Below are positions 1 to 12,179 of a DNA stretch of 64,000 nt, piece after piece (within the stretch, counting starts at the first letter, position 1; the number at the start of each line of letters is the position of its first letter). The position numbers were made by a program, and so were the translations under genes. The notes beneath the pieces were generated by a model. It saw nothing but the letters and a program-made list of their open reading frames with translations, searched no databases and was not told where the DNA came from. The stretch is from assembly GCA_034766995.1 (NCBI GenBank), contig CM068325.1, positions 1,450,969-1,514,968 of the forward strand, in the 5' to 3' direction. The DNA comes from Acanthacorydalis orientalis (taxonomy: Eukaryota; Arthropoda; Insecta; Megaloptera; Corydalidae).

Positions 1-53
<53 letters not shown>

Positions 54-79
54 TATATAAACATTACGTATTTATACTT

Positions 80-116
<37 letters not shown>

Positions 117-130
117 TATACATATATATG

Positions 131-190
<60 letters not shown>

Positions 191-223
191 CATATATGTA
201 TATACATATACATATATACACAT

Positions 224-288
<65 letters not shown>

Positions 289-292
289 GGCA
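1..292. repeat. (AT)n microsatellite
   Basis: Almost pure AT dinucleotide repeat with scattered TAC/TGT interruptions, running from the window edge. Apparent Tyr-Ile repeat reading frames inside it are artefacts of the repeat. Confidence 0.97.
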
Positions 293-1133
293 CTACATAG
301 ACATGGATATAATAGACTTTACATTTTTATAAATTCAATATTCTGTTCTTATTCTTGAGACTAAACATATGTTCCTGTTTGGACATTTGAGCCTGTGTTG
401 TATGATATGTGTCTTAGGACTGCTGTAAAAATTCACGAGTCTAAACGAATGGTCCTGTGTCGAGATCTGAGCATCTGGTGGATACGTAACATTTTTAATG
501 TACTTCATATCGTATAATACTTTTACTTATTGGATGAATTTACTTGAAACTCTGCGAACGAAAGAAACAAACAGTATTGCCCTATCGAAACGATCGTACA
601 ATATCACCAAACGCATCCAGACACGAATCCCGTCTGGCTCTTTTTAATAGGCGATCGACCACCACTGGTTGCGACACGGGACGCGATCGCGAAAGAACAG
701 AATTCGTTCATATCGAGACACATTTTTCAATAGACAATTACATCGTAATTATTTTCTTCGGGGCTACTACAAACGGCACGGGGCGTACCGATCGTCGACA
801 CACTATCCCTGATCCTGCATTAAAAATCCAAGAAGCGATTGTTAGGAGGCGTGGTGGAAAATTTCCAAGAGAAATTGTGTGTGCTCGTCTATCGAGTGTT
901 ATTTCCAAAAAATCAAGTAGCCCAATGTACCCGACAAGAATATGTAAGCAAAATTATGTCAAGATGAAAACGCATTCAATCACTGCCTTTTGACATTTAT
1001 TTGTTTCTGTGACGCGCACCTTGTACTTTTTATAATCGAACGATGCGGATTCTCTTCGGCGTATCTCAAGCACGTCATTGTAGTTTACATTAACTTCTGT
1101 ATCACTGTGTCTTGTACAACACGTATGTAACAG

Positions 1134-1135
<2 letters not shown>
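293..1135. other. intergenic, no recognised gene
   Basis: A 149-codon open frame at 544-993 (+, opening with TTG) has no recognisable domain, no splice context and a low-complexity Arg/Thr/Ser composition. I do not call it a gene. Nothing else is recognised. Confidence 0.5.

Positions 1136-1170
<35 letters not shown>
1136..1170. repeat. (AT)n microsatellite abutting mariner
   Basis: About 35 bp of AT repeat ending in the TA dinucleotide that forms the left target site of the mariner element starting at 1171. Confidence 0.9.
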
Positions 1171-1171
<1 letters not shown>

Positions 1172-1868
1172 GTGGGCCGTTTGATAAGTTTGGTAAATTA
1201 ATATGATATGGCACCACCATTCATTTGGTAACGTCTCGGCTACCAAGTGTCACTTTCCAAACTAAAATGGGCGAAATTTCGGTCAGAAGCGACGAGTTGT
1301 CACGCTCTACAGATGTTTGAAGCGAACATTATAGCAGTTGCCGCAAACATTGAGAAAATGGCAGTCAAAGCAGTGAACGACGACCGGTGAAAGTGTACCG
1401 AAGAAGCCGATCACCGTTTCGTCGGTTGGGAGGGTGATGGCCACTGTTTTTTGCGATTTCCAAGGAATCGTCCTCCGACCAACTACTTAACGAAAGCGAC
1501 AACGATAACAGGAGCGTATTTTGCAGCATTACTGGACCGTTTGAAAGAAGTGATGAAACAAAAAAGTGCTCTTTCAGCAGAACAACGTGCCGTCGCAGTG
1601 CCAAAATCGCACGAATTACACTTCGAATTTATTCTTCATCCACTTGTCCGCGTGCGAATTCTTCCTCCTCCCAAACATGAAAATATTGCTCGCTGGAAGA
1701 AATCGTTGTCGAATGAGAACGTCGTCGCCGCCGTCAATCCGTGTTTTGCAGACTCGCTGGACCAAGTGTATAGCAGGCAATGGAGACATTGTTGAGAAAT
1801 GAAATCGATTTTATTCAAAAAACGATGTTCAACTTGTTTTTTCTGCCAAACTTATCAAACGACCCCCG
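1171..1868 (+). mobile_element. mariner-like element, internally deleted
   Basis: The terminal inverted repeats match over about 26 bp: the left begins CGTGGGCCGTTTGATAAG and the reverse complement of the right begins CGGGGGTCGTTTGATAAG. TA dinucleotides flank both ends (1169-1170 and 1869-1870), as expected for mariner. At about 700 bp it is roughly half the length of a full mariner (about 1.3 kb). The N-terminal DNA-binding half of the transposase is missing and only the C-terminal catalytic part survives as a decayed frame. Confidence 0.88.
1442..1802 (+). pseudogene. mariner transposase remnant (C-terminal half)
   Basis: Conceptual translation switches between frames and hits stops. It still shows the mariner catalytic landmarks: VFCDFQGIVL (second Asp region), TITGAYFAALLDRLK, a region corresponding to the 'NAPxH' motif, FFLLPNMK near the third Asp, and a C-terminal WTKCIAGNGDIVEK close to the usual end of irritans-type transposases. 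At least two frameshifts and one stop make it non-functional. It is the cut-and-paste enzyme of the surrounding element. Confidence 0.85.
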
Positions 1869-1919
1869 TATTGAATAGATTTATTATTAGTTATCTCCGT
1901 TGAACACACTGTGTTCTGA

Positions 1920-2021
<102 letters not shown>

Positions 2022-2029
2022 TAAAAACA

Positions 2030-2854
2030 TATAATTCGTATGGCGTGGTGTACCTCTATCGCAGATTATTTGTAAAATGATTAGATATCGAACGTATGAA
2101 ATTCAATACTTAATTCAATTCAATCGTTTGACTTTCGACTGTTAGTAAAAACGCTCGAGTTAATAAAATCGCAAGCTGTTAGTTATTTTGTGAAACTCTG
2201 CTTGCGTTAAAAAGTTACTGTATACTATAAGTTCAGTGTCAAAATATATTTCGAATAAACATCGAGCAGTGTACGTGTTAATTGGAAACCGATTTGTGTA
2301 TCTACGAGACAATCTCTCTTCAATTTACCGGGATTTGCTGCAGAAAACCAATAAACCGACTGATTGTCACCAGGTAAGTTATGTCGAGACTATTTGAATT
2401 CGATCCAAAGTGCATTCGTAATAAACGTTCAACACATTCTCTTAGAAATGAATTTTTCAATCGCCCCACGTACTACAAAATTATTTTTTTAGTCAGTCAT
2501 GTTCACTAATTAATTGTTATTTCAATATCGTTACAATCGTTCTTAGAGCGATAAGTACGAGAAAAACATATACGTTAGCGCTTTGAAGGCAAGGGCGTCA
2601 CCGCCGAAGTGCGCATAAGTAACAACAGGCAAATAACATTAATCGTTCATTGAACATTTTCGATCTCAATAATTCCTTTGCGACGGCAATCCAAGCCGGT
2701 AAAAATGGTGCTCTCGCCACCACTCTAGTGCTCCGCCGCGTTGAACTACGAAATATGATCTCGTTGACGGAGGGGAGGGGAATGGTAAATCGCTCGAGTA
2801 CCTATCGATAATTCACACGAGAACTCTAGAAAATTCGAGCTGAGTAAATCATAG
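2030..2854 (+). repeat. repeat unit U, copy 1
   Basis: Segment shared with 4845-5706, 6625-7382 and (3' half) 7711-8058. It starts near 'cgtatggcgtg.tgt' and runs into the R1 repeat. All three full copies keep an exon-like stretch ending CACCAG or CACGAG followed by GTAAG (donor after base 2373 here). No open reading frame is conserved between copies, so if transcribed it is probably non-coding. It could equally be an unclassified transposon body. Confidence 0.75.
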
Positions 2855-3115
2855 ATAAAGACACTGTAGTTAACAAAGTCCGGGTAAAAATCCACTGCAT
2901 GAAAACGATTTCAAGGTTGGGGCGTGGAGTCACATACGCGGGGCGGGCACAGATGGCACTGTCTGCGCGATATTTGTGCGGGAGGTTTGAATACTTGAAA
3001 TTTGAATATTGGCGCTGGTATACATTCCCGTTCAGAAATGTTCATTTTTAACACAATTTTATAATAATTCGAAAGTTATGAATGCCACGTAAAATACGAA
3101 ATGTATGTATGTGTA
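2855..3115 (+). repeat. dispersed repeat R1, copy a
   Basis: One of seven copies in the window. Hallmarks are 'agataaag', a TCTAGA-type site (altered here), GGGTAAAAATC, 'gcatgaaaacgat', 'gcgcgatatttgtgcgggagg' read in parts, and a terminal TTAACACAA hairpin arm. No coding capacity seen. Family unidentified. Confidence 0.75.
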
Positions 3116-3119
3116 TGTA

Positions 3120-3125
3120 TGTATG

Positions 3126-3215
<90 letters not shown>

Positions 3216-3292
3216 CATATATATGTATATGTATATATATAAATATATATATATATTTCTATATATATATATATATATATATAAATATATAA
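3120..3292. repeat. (AT)n microsatellite
   Basis: GTAT-rich lead followed by a long AT repeat with TAA and TGT interruptions, directly after R1 copy a. Confidence 0.95.
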
Positions 3293-3464
3293 TAAATCAG
3301 CAAAAATATTCAAATAATTGTTAATTTTTAATAAAATGGTGATTTCCCTTCAAATTTAGCCGTTGTTTTAGAATGTTCACTGTTTCTTTTACTTAAACCT
3401 ATTAAATTCCACTTATAATTACCAATTTAATTTTCATTAATACATTTTTCAAACGTACCAAAAA

Positions 3465-4751
3465 ATATACAACGCAAAAGTATTCAGACAATTGATGAAA
3501 AACTATCAAAATGTAATTTAATTTTGAAAATTAATATTTTGTAGAGTTTCCGTTGCCACTAATTGCAGCTAGAAGTCGTTTCGACATAGATTTAAATACA
3601 TTTCTTGTTTGTTCAATAGAAAAATTTTATTCGATCGGCTAAAAGTGTCATTTTTAGCTGTTCTTCATTGAAAACGTATGTTTTCTGATACGCTGTTCCG
3701 TAAAGGCTCAATCATTTTCTATACCGTTCATGTCCGGCGATTTAGGATGAGCTTTCATTACATGCGGACGATCATAAATGATCCACCGGTGCACACTGAA
3801 GCGGTGTGCTGCGGATCGTTGTCTTTTAGGAAACAAAAACTCCGATCTATTCACATATTTATTGCGTTTTCTCTGAAATTATTTTTTAACATGTTTAAAT
3901 ACAGTAATCGAATCCTCTATCTCACCAATTATTAGACAGTTACTTGCATCACCGGCCGGTTTGCAGCCCCACACCGCATTACGCCTCCGACACCGAATTT
4001 TACAGTTCTTTGTAGATTTTCACGATTCGATTCTTTCCCAGGTCTTCTCTATACTGGAATACGACCATTCGATCCAAAAATGTGGAACTTACTCCCTTCA
4101 GAGAAAATTACGGTATCCGAAATATTCGGAACCACACCTTAGTACTCTTTTACAAACTGTGGACGTTTCTTCATGTCTGCTTCACTTAATACAATTTTCT
4201 TCTTTCTCGTTTTGGCGCTGTTTCCTTGATCGACCGTCAGGAATATTCTTCTCTAGTTTTTTTCCCGGTCTTATAACGCTCAGTTACACTATAAACGGTA
4301 TGACGACTTCTTCTCACAATTTTCTCTATTCCATCGAGTGTTTTATGTTCTTCGTGATGTCTTATAATTAATTTTCGTACTTCATACAAGTTTCCAAATA
4401 TATATTCGTACACGCATAGCGTATAATATTAGATTAATTGCACACACACACGGCTTTCTTTTCTCGACATTAACGCACGAGGAACAAAGATGCATCTATT
4501 CAGTATTGTTTCAATAAATAGCAAATCAAAAATTCTGCGAATTTCTTCGAATACTTTCATATTTTTCAGTTCACTTGAAAGGTGTATAAATGAAAATTAA
4601 ATTTGTAATTATAAGTGAAACATTACAGGCCTAAGGAAGACCAAAAAGGGAAAAATCTAAAACAACTTCCTTTAATTTAAAAAAAATAGAAAATTAGCAA
4701 TTTCTTTAAAATTACTAACTGTTTGAATACTTTGCTGTTGCTAACCAGTGT

Positions 4752-4752
<1 letters not shown>
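3465..4752 (-). mobile_element. Tc1-like element, decayed
   Basis: Inverted termini share CAAA(A)GTATTCA (left near 3474; reverse complement of the right near 4740). The minus strand encodes Tc1 transposase fragments. Near 4270-4370 is an N-terminal helix-turn-helix region (IIRHHEEHKTLDGIEKIV, then RRSRHTVYSVTERYK). Near 3745-3840 is the catalytic DNDPQHTASVCTG followed by PKSPDMNGIEND, matching the 'DNDPKHT...SPDLNPIEN' signature. Stops and frameshifts throughout show it is dead. Length is about 1.3 kb, typical for Tc1. Confidence 0.85.

Positions 4753-4822
<70 letters not shown>
4753..4822. repeat. (AT)n microsatellite
   Basis: AT repeat exactly between the end of the Tc1 element and repeat unit U2. 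Confidence 0.95.
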
Positions 4823-4823
<1 letters not shown>

Positions 4824-4844
4824 GTATGTGTGTATTAAGAACAT

Positions 4845-5706
4845 GTTATTCGTATGGCGTGATGTGTATTTATCGCAGATTATTTGTAAAATGATTAGAT
4901 ATCAAACGTGTGAAATGTAATTTTTTTTCAATTCAATCGTTAGACTTTCAAAGAGAGCGTTAGTAGAACGGGTTCAGTGAATAAAATTCCAAGTTGATGT
5001 TTTCTAAAATTTGATATCGTGAATTTATCATACAATAAATTCAGTGTCGAGATATATCTTAAATCAACATCGAGCAGTGTACTTGTTAATTAGAAACAGA
5101 TTCGTGTGTGTGTGTGTGTGTGTTCAAGACAACCGTTCTTTAATTTCCCGGGATTCCCTGCAGAAAACCAATAAACTGACTAATTATCACCAGGTAAGAC
5201 ATCTCGAGATTATTTGAATTCGATGCCAAATGTACTTTTTTCATAAACGGCAATCACATTGTTTTAAAAATGATATTTTTCTCTTTCTCCACGTACCATG
5301 AATATTTTTTAATCGAAAATGTTCAATTTATTATTATTTCAAGGACGACGCTATCGTTCTTAGATAGATAAGACAAACGAAAATCTCTTGCATTAGCGCT
5401 CTGTAGGCGATGGGGCGTCACCGTCGCAGTGCTAATTAACAACGATAAAATAATACCATTAATCGTTTATTAAACATTTTCGAACGAAACGATTCTTTTG
5501 CGACTACAATCCGAGTCGATAAAACGGTGCCTTCGTAGCCACTCTGGATCTCCGTCCGGTTGAACATTGAGTTAATGCCCCGCGCTGGGACGGTGGGTGG
5601 GTGGGGGGTTCACGGCATATCGCTCATCGACTACTCATCGATAATCCACACGGGAACGCTATAAAATTCGAGCTGCTGCGTGTATCATAGATAAAGATCC
5701 TCTAGG
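4845..5706 (+). repeat. repeat unit U, copy 2
   Basis: Second copy of unit U (compare 2030-2854), including the exon-like segment with donor CACCAG|GTAAGA after base 5193 and the '..cgtcaccgtcgcagtgc' block. It carries a short (GT)n expansion at about 5105-5122. It ends in ATAAAGATCCTCTAGGT, where a hAT end is inserted. Confidence 0.75.
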
Positions 5707-5935
5707 TCAGTAAAGATCCTCAACCTTTTTTGTCCCGTGGACCTCTTTTGAGTTTAATGTTTTTCTGCACCCACCTCCCTCCGCACAGAAGTCGCTCGCG
5801 GGAAAAAGAAATGAATAAAAAATTAAACATCGAACATTGCACGGTTTGTTTATAATCGAAAAATGGATTCTCAATAAAGTAATTATAACGTATTCCCTGC
5901 GAACTACATACGTACATAAATATTCTTTTACAGAC
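5707..5935. mobile_element. hAT element, terminal fragment
   Basis: Begins CAGTAAAGATCCTCAACC, a variant of the CAGNGNTTCTCAACC end of Charlie-type hAT elements, and is collinear with 8059-8275 of the more complete copy (shared 'aacatcgaacattgcacggtt', read in parts). It is preceded by CTCTAGGT in the same R1/U position where two other hAT copies sit. The rest is missing; it joins a Tc1 fragment. Confidence 0.75.
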
Positions 5936-6560
5936 TCCGGACGTTTTTCCCTGTTTGCTTCACCTAATGACATTTTTTTCTTTCTCGTTTCGGCGCTGTT
6001 TTCCTTGATCGACCGTTAGGAATATTCTTTTCTAGTTTCTTTCCCCCATCATATAACGCTCAGTTATACTATAAATAGTACGACGACTTCTTCCCACAAT
6101 TTTCTCAATTCCGTCGAGTGTTTTATTTTCTTCGTGATGTCTTATAATTAATTTTCGTACTTCGTACAAGTTTCTAAATATATTTTCGTACACGCATAGC
6201 GTATAACATTAGATTAATTTCACACACACACACACGGGTTTATTTACTCGACTTTAACGCACGTGGAACAAAGATGCATCTATTCAGTATTGTTTCAATA
6301 AATAGCAAATCACAAATTCGGCGAATTCCACATTTCTCTGAAAATGTATGTCAATGTTTGAATACTTGCATATTCTTTAGTTCACTGGAAAAGTGTATGA
6401 AACGAAAATAAAATTTGTAATTATAAATGAAACATTATAGGTTTAAGTAAGACCAAAAAGGAAAAATTCTAAAATAAAGTCCTTTAATTAAAAAAAAAGA
6501 GAAAATTAGCAATTTGTTTAAAATTGTCAACTGTTTCAATACTTTTCTGTTGCTAACCAA
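5936..6560 (-). mobile_element. Tc1-like element, partial copy
   Basis: Duplicate of 4160-4745, covering the N-terminal transposase coding part and one terminus on the minus strand, with the same helix-turn-helix remnant and the same 'ttgctaacca' end. It contains a (CA)n stretch near 6220. No intact frame. Confidence 0.8.
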
Positions 6561-6624
6561 AGTATTTGTATATATATATATATATATATGTGTATGTATG
6601 TATGTATGTATGTCCGTATTAAAA

Positions 6625-7382
6625 ACATATTGTTCGTATGGCGTGATGTGTATTTATCGCAGATTATTTGTAAAATGATTAGATATCAAACGTGTGAAAT
6701 GTAATTCTTATTTCAATTCAATCGTTAGACTTTCAAAGAGCGTGTTAGTAGAACAGGCTCAGTGAATAAAATTCCAAATCATTATTTTTTTAAATTTGAT
6801 GTCGTGAATTTATCGTACAATAAATTCAGTGTCGAGACACATTTCAATTGGAAACAGATTTGTGTGCGTGTACAGGACAACCGTCTTTTAATTTGCCGGG
6901 ATTTTCTGCAGACAATCAATAAACTGACTGATTGCCACGAGGTAAGAAATGTCGAGATAATGTGAATTCGATCCGATCGATTATTTTAAAAATGAATTTT
7001 TTTCCTCTCGCTCCACGTACCATAAATATTTTTTAATCAAAAATGTTGAATTTATTATTATTTCAATGACGACGCTATCGTTCTTACAAAGATAAGATAG
7101 AGGGAAATTTTGCATAAGCGCTTTGAATGCCAGGGCGTCACCGTCGTACTGCTCATAAGTAACAATCGAAAAATAATATTTATAATTTATTGAACATTTT
7201 TAATCGATTACTTTACGAATACAATCCAAGCCAGTAAGACGACGGTGCTGTCGTGGCCACTCTAGAGTCGCACTCGGTTGTACTTTCGAATACGGTCACA
7301 CGATCGAGTGGGGGGGAGGGCGGTCTCGACATATCGCTCGACTACTCATCGATAATCCACGTTAGAAAAGTCGAGCTGCGTA
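6625..7382 (+). repeat. repeat unit U, copy 3
   Basis: Third copy of unit U. The exon-like segment ends CACGAG|GTAAGA after base 6941. A short (AT)n and (GTAT)n lead lies at 6570-6615. It runs directly into R1 copy b. Confidence 0.75.
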
Positions 7383-7710
7383 AATCGTAGATGAAGATTC
7401 TCTGCATGACAGGGTTCGGGTTAAAAAGCTACAGTAGGAAAACGATCGAATGCGGCAACGGTACGGGGTGTTAACTCATGATGACGTGGCTAGATGGCAC
7501 CGCCCGCGCGATATTTGTGCGGGAGGTTCGAATACTTGACGTTGGAATATCAGCGCTGGTGTTCATTCCCATTCAGAAATGTTCAATTTTAACACAAGCT
7601 TACAATAATTCTAAAGTACTGGATTCGGTATAAAGTTCGAAATTCGTTACTCGGTTACCGATTATTATAAAATTGTGTTAGAATTGAACGTTTTTGAGTT
7701 TTATACTTTA
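7383..7710 (+). repeat. dispersed repeat R1, copy b with hairpin
   Basis: R1 copy ending in a large imperfect palindrome: the arm at 7575-7600 (CAGAAATGTTCAATTTTAAC) is answered by its reverse complement near 7675-7700. No coding content. Confidence 0.72.
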
Positions 7711-8058
7711 CCTTATCGTTCTTAGAACGATAAGATAGAGGAAAATTGTACATTAGCGCTTTGAACGCCGGGGCGTCGCCGTCGCACAGTGCCCGTTAAT
7801 AACGATAAAAAATTACCATTAATCGTTTATTAAACATTTTCGATCGAAACAACTCTTTTGCGACGACAATCCGAGTCGGTGGAAGGGCGCCTCCGTAGCC
7901 ACTCTGGAGCTCCGTCCGGTTGAACATTGAGTTAATGCCCAGCACTGGGGGGTGAGGGGGGGTCACGTCACATCGCTCGACTACTCATCGATGATGCACA
8001 CGAGGACGCTCGAAAATTCGACCCTACTGCGTGTGTCATAGATAAAGATTCTCTAGAT
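7711..8058 (+). repeat. repeat unit U, copy 4 (3' half only)
   Basis: Starts inside U at 'atcgttcttagaacgataag' (read in parts) and continues to the R1 head CTCTAGAT at 8051-8058, where a hAT element interrupts it. Confidence 0.7.
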
Positions 8059-8421
8059 CAGTGTTTCTCAACGTTTTTTATCCCGTGGATCCATTTTAAG
8101 TGTTATGTTTTTCTGTACCCTCCTCCCTTCGCATAAGAGTCGCTCGCGAGAAAGAGAAATGAAAAATTAAACATCGAACATTGCACGGTTTATTTACAAT
8201 TAAAAAAATGGATTTTCAACAGAGTAATTATAACGTATTTCTCGTGAACTTCATGCGTACGCAAATATTCGTTTTTTTTTTAAAAAAATAAGCAATGAAT
8301 TGACATTTACATTAATTGTTGCGATCCTTGTGACTGATCCAAACTATCGAGTTCATTAATGTCCGGTTACAACGACGTCGGCGACAAACGAAGATCGCCT
8401 CTGTTCAAGACACCAAGACTG

Positions 8422-8670
8422 TCACGAGAAGACTTCCGAGAACAGATGAATAACTCGACTGAATCCAGATTCAACAAGATGAGACGTGGGAGATGAGATT
8501 AAATAAAAAATCTGCTCTCTCCCAATCCTGTGGAAACGTACTCGCCGTTTCACTACTTGAACAAACAGTTTCTTTGTTTCGTTTAGAACTAATTCGAGCT
8601 CTCGCATCACTTCGAGACTCGATGAGACTCTCTTGTAGTTTAATTTTTTCACACCACGAGGATCCAGCAC
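8422..8670 (-). pseudogene. hAT transposase C-terminal dimerisation remnant
   Basis: Encodes SSPTSHLVESGFSRVIHLF, corresponding to the 'PTSYLVERGFS' hAT C-terminal motif, followed beyond a stop by RGDLRLSPTSL. Same element as 8059-9716. Confidence 0.85.
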
Positions 8671-8892
8671 CCGATCAATTTGTGTCTATGTCATATCATC
8701 GAATCGAACTTGCATACCCACATGGTGCTGATTCAAATGTTCACTTGTATAGAAAAAGATCACCGTCTTTTAGTTCGATTGCCAATAGTGGCCAGTGATG
8801 GAAATTGCGTTAACCCACGACGTTCAATATTAATCTTGTTAAGATCGAGCTTTCCGAAACAAGCGACAGTGGCTCCTTTACACGTCACGGGA

Positions 8893-9330
8893 TTACAATT
8901 TTTCCATTGAAATTTGTTCGTTTAATAGATTAAGTTTTTCAAAAATATCCGACAGATAATAAAACATATCACACTCGACACCAACCATTTCTTCCCCAAA
9001 CTGTTTGTCGCTCGTCAATGATACAATTCTGTCCCGAGGTGCAACGACACGAAGAAGACAGTTACCCCCTGATAAGCAACGAACCTCTGCGTGTAACAGT
9101 AGACTTTCAAAATCTTCTTCGTTGCTTTCACAGAGTTGTCGGAAAAGTCGATCTCGATGTACATTTGATTCGACGAAGTTAGCTGTTCTTATTACAAGAT
9201 TCAGATTGTCATGCAGACGTCCTAATTTTTTCGCAACTAAATGTTGACAATAGAGTACGCAGTATCTGCAAAAAATATTCGGCACATCATTTTTTAAATC
9301 AACTTTAAATCTTCGATATCTCCCAACCAT
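8893..9330 (-). pseudogene. hAT transposase remnant (ZBED5/SCAND3-like)
   Basis: A 145-codon open stretch contains CQHLVAKKLGRLHDNLNLV and ESLLLHAEVRCLSGGNCLLR. These match the conserved 'HRQHLVAKKL...LHTEVRWLSKGNCL' block of ZBED5/SCAND3-like hAT transposases; the usual Trp before Leu-Ser is Cys here. The enzyme's C-terminal dimerisation block lies downstream at 8422-8670 (ISSPTSHLVESGFSRVIHL). There is no intact full-length frame between the two pieces, so it is a decayed DNA transposase. Confidence 0.85.
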
Positions 9331-9716
9331 TGAATGGGAGTCGTCGGTTGCACAAGCAACTATATTTTCAAGCGAGATAATATCTCGTTCTATAAAAAAT
9401 TCTCGACTTGTCGATAAAGCGTTCTACCTTCAGTGTCGCTCTTAAGTTTTCTGTCAAATTTCAAAACTTCCATCGAACAATTCCCTATCAAATTTACTAT
9501 TGCGTTTTATTTAAATACAATTTTTATGAATTCGTATTTCTGTAATGATTCCCTTATTGGATGTAAATCGTTTTCATACTATTTTGATATTTTATTCTGC
9601 CTGTGGCCCATCTAGAGTTTACTCTGGCTCCCCAAAAGCTAATTTCTGGCCTGTGGCTCCCTTGAAATATTCTGTGGTCCGAGGCGGACCACACGGACCC
9701 CGGTTGAGAAACGCTG

Positions 9717-10000
9717 CTCTAGATGACAAGGTACGGGTAAAAATCGACGGCACGAAAAAGATAGACTAGAGAGTGCGCCGTGTTAACTCCGCCGGATAGG
9801 GCCAGATGGTACCGTCCGCTCGATATTTGTGCGGGGAGTTTGAACATTTGAAATTTGAGTATTAGCGCTGGTATGTGTAATTTTAACAAAACTTGATAAT
9901 AGTTCTAAAGTAACGAATTCCACGCAGAATTTAATAATATTAACCACTTTAAAACTATTTTAGAACTGTGTTAAGATTAAACATTTTTGAGTGGAAATGA
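9717..10000 (+). repeat. dispersed repeat R1, copy c (after hAT)
   Basis: Continuation of the R1 copy whose head is at 8035-8058: TGACAAGGTACGGGTAAAAA, then the gcgggg(a)gtttgaa block and the TTAACA hairpin arms ending near 10000. Confidence 0.72.
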
Positions 10001-10597
10001 ATATATTTTAAATTATTTAAACTTTTCTGCAATCACACCGTTGTGTATGATGCTGTTCACAATTCGACAATTCAAAAGAGACAGGTTATCTGTGTAACTT
10101 ATTTATTTTTAAAAAATATTCAACACTAACACAAATAAATAAATTCTAATGAAAAAAGAAAACATTTAATACGTAGTTTTTGTCGAAGCATGTTCTTCAG
10201 TATACATTTTTTTCTCATTTTTGATTATGCTTCAGTGAATTAAGAGTGAATAAAGCCTTTTTTGTTCGAAAACGGTTTAACATACAACGTATTATATTTA
10301 ATATTCAATCTTCGATAAACGTTATAAGAACACAATGATTAGATTTCAAGTATTTTCTTGACTTTATTCATTATAAAATTGGTACTCGGATGACTTGTAT
10401 GTCGGTCGTTATTCAGATTATGTCTGCTATTTAGAAATAGATTCGTTCGCACACAAAATCTAAGAACGAGTTAAAGTATCTTTTTAGCATTTATAAACGC
10501 GATATTCTTAATATAAATACAATTGGATAATCACTGTATGTTATGTACTATTATATATTTTTAACAATTAATGACACTTCGACCGTCTTGAGTTGTA
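10001..10597. other. intergenic, nothing recognised
   Basis: AT-rich sequence without a credible open frame or recognisable repeat termini, up to the TA target site of the mariner element. Confidence 0.5.
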
Positions 10598-11158
10598 TTA
10601 GGTTGGTAAGAAAATAATTGCGGTTTACGACCTTCGTCGTAAACATTTCGTATTCATTCGTATACATTTTTAATTGAAGTGGTCTAGAACTGTTGGATGA
10701 CTGACGCCTAAGTTCTGTGCAAGCTGTCGAATTGTTGAGCATCGTTATGATTCAATTAACGGGTTCAGCTGTTCGTTACGGACTGAAGAAGGACGCCGGC
10801 GACCTTCTTTATCTTCATGGCTGTCGTTCCCAGCACGAAAATTCTGGAACCACCATTACACAGTACGTTTTTTAATAGGACCCACACGAAAAGCATCGTT
10901 CGGTTTACGAGCAATTTCTGCTGTTTCACAGCCCGTTCTTAATTCATATAAAATATTTGCTCTTATTTTCTTTCTTTTTCATCTGTAATTCAATAGGCTA
11001 ATTTGAAGTAAAATTAATAATGAAACTAAAGTCGATGTTACCAAAATACGAACCGAAAAATACACTTTAAAATGATATTAACATTAATAATTTTATCGAA
11101 AAAAATTGACGTGAGAATTCAGAAAACAAAAACCGCAATTATTTTGCTACCAACCTGA
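10598..11158 (-). mobile_element. mariner-like element, internally deleted (second family)
   Basis: Inverted termini: left TTAGGTTGGTAAGAAAATAA, and the reverse complement of the right TCAGGTTGGTAGCAAAATAA. Both are flanked by TA (10596-10597, 11159-11160). The minus strand keeps the N-terminal transposase part, with RANILYELRTGCETAEIA-like codons near 10900-10985 and VVPEFSCWERQP near 10820-10860, interrupted by stops. The catalytic half is deleted. The same family occurs at about 20185-20384 and 46373-47325. Confidence 0.87.
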
Positions 11159-11160
11159 TA

Positions 11161-12150
11161 ATATATAAATTATATTGTTTGAAAACAAACATATTATAAC
11201 AACAATTTTATGTTGATCGGTGTTATCGCTATTCGATAGATAAAGCAAGCGTTTCAAGAATGAAAAATACGTCTGGAAATATTTTGGAAAAAGTATATAT
11301 ATATATAATATAGTAGTTAAAGACATATATGAGAATGAATTTAATTTTCGTTAACAGACGATAAATTTATTGTTTTAAAAGAATAGTCGATGAAGATTCG
11401 TCACTAGGTCCGAGTTTTATTCGGTGGTTATGTGAAAGGTGTTCAGTGAGATTATTTCATACGACGAGAGGCCTTTTTGAAAAGAAAAAAACATTTATTG
11501 TATGAATGTCGATTACACTCTAAACGTTTACATTTATTTAAATGCGCCATCTTTGATCGATCATTTATGTGTTTTTGATGTGTGATATTTTTTAAAAAGT
11601 TCTCCAGCATTTAGGAATGGTTTTCTGTTACACGTTTCACGGAAGTGTATATTCGTGTTTCTTCCTTCTAGGTAACTCATTCATTATCCTTCACCTGGGA
11701 ATCATATACACATATGTATATGTTCCAATTTTCATTTCGGAATAGCGTCAATGTTTTTCGGCCGATTTTGATGCGGCTTCTATCCAGTGACATACTTTTT
11801 AATTTTCTTCCAGAAACGCGATAACAGTTTCTCAAAAAATGTGCTTTTCCTTTCTTTTTAGCACTTTGACATTCTCTTGACTACGTGCACGGTATATACA
11901 CTTGTATATATTTTTGTTTTTCATACATTTCATACGAAGACATGCATTTCTTCGCAATTTTCACCAAAACATAAAAATGAATGTGTTCATGCCAAAGTAA
12001 TGTCTATTGTAAAAACATAAAATTCAATATATTTAGAAAGCAATTAAACGTAAAAGTAATTAAAATTTTATTCCTTTCGTTTTTTAAAAAATTACAAATT
12101 TTTATTTTGTTACAATTTTTTAAAAAAAAAATTATTTATTTCCAACGACA
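11161..12150. other. intergenic, nothing recognised
   Basis: AT-rich with homopolymer runs and a short (AT)n near 11300. No credible coding frame or repeat boundary. Confidence 0.5.
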
Positions 12151-12179
12151 GCTTGGGAATCTGGTCTTCGTACAGCCGT

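Larger units (their letters stand above)
8059..9716 (-). mobile_element. hAT (Charlie/ZBED-like) transposon with 8-bp TSD
   Basis: Ends are CAGTGTTTCTCAACG on the left and GTTGAGAAACGCTG on the right, the classical hAT terminal pattern. The flanking 8-mers are identical: CTCTAGAT at 8051-8058 and at 9717-9724. At 1,658 bp it is shorter than autonomous hATs. It encodes degraded transposase on the minus strand and is inserted inside an R1 repeat. Confidence 0.9.

Noticed and set aside
544..993. 149-codon plus-strand frame
   Set aside because: No ATG at its start, no domain, no splice signals and no similarity to any other part of the window; likely chance.
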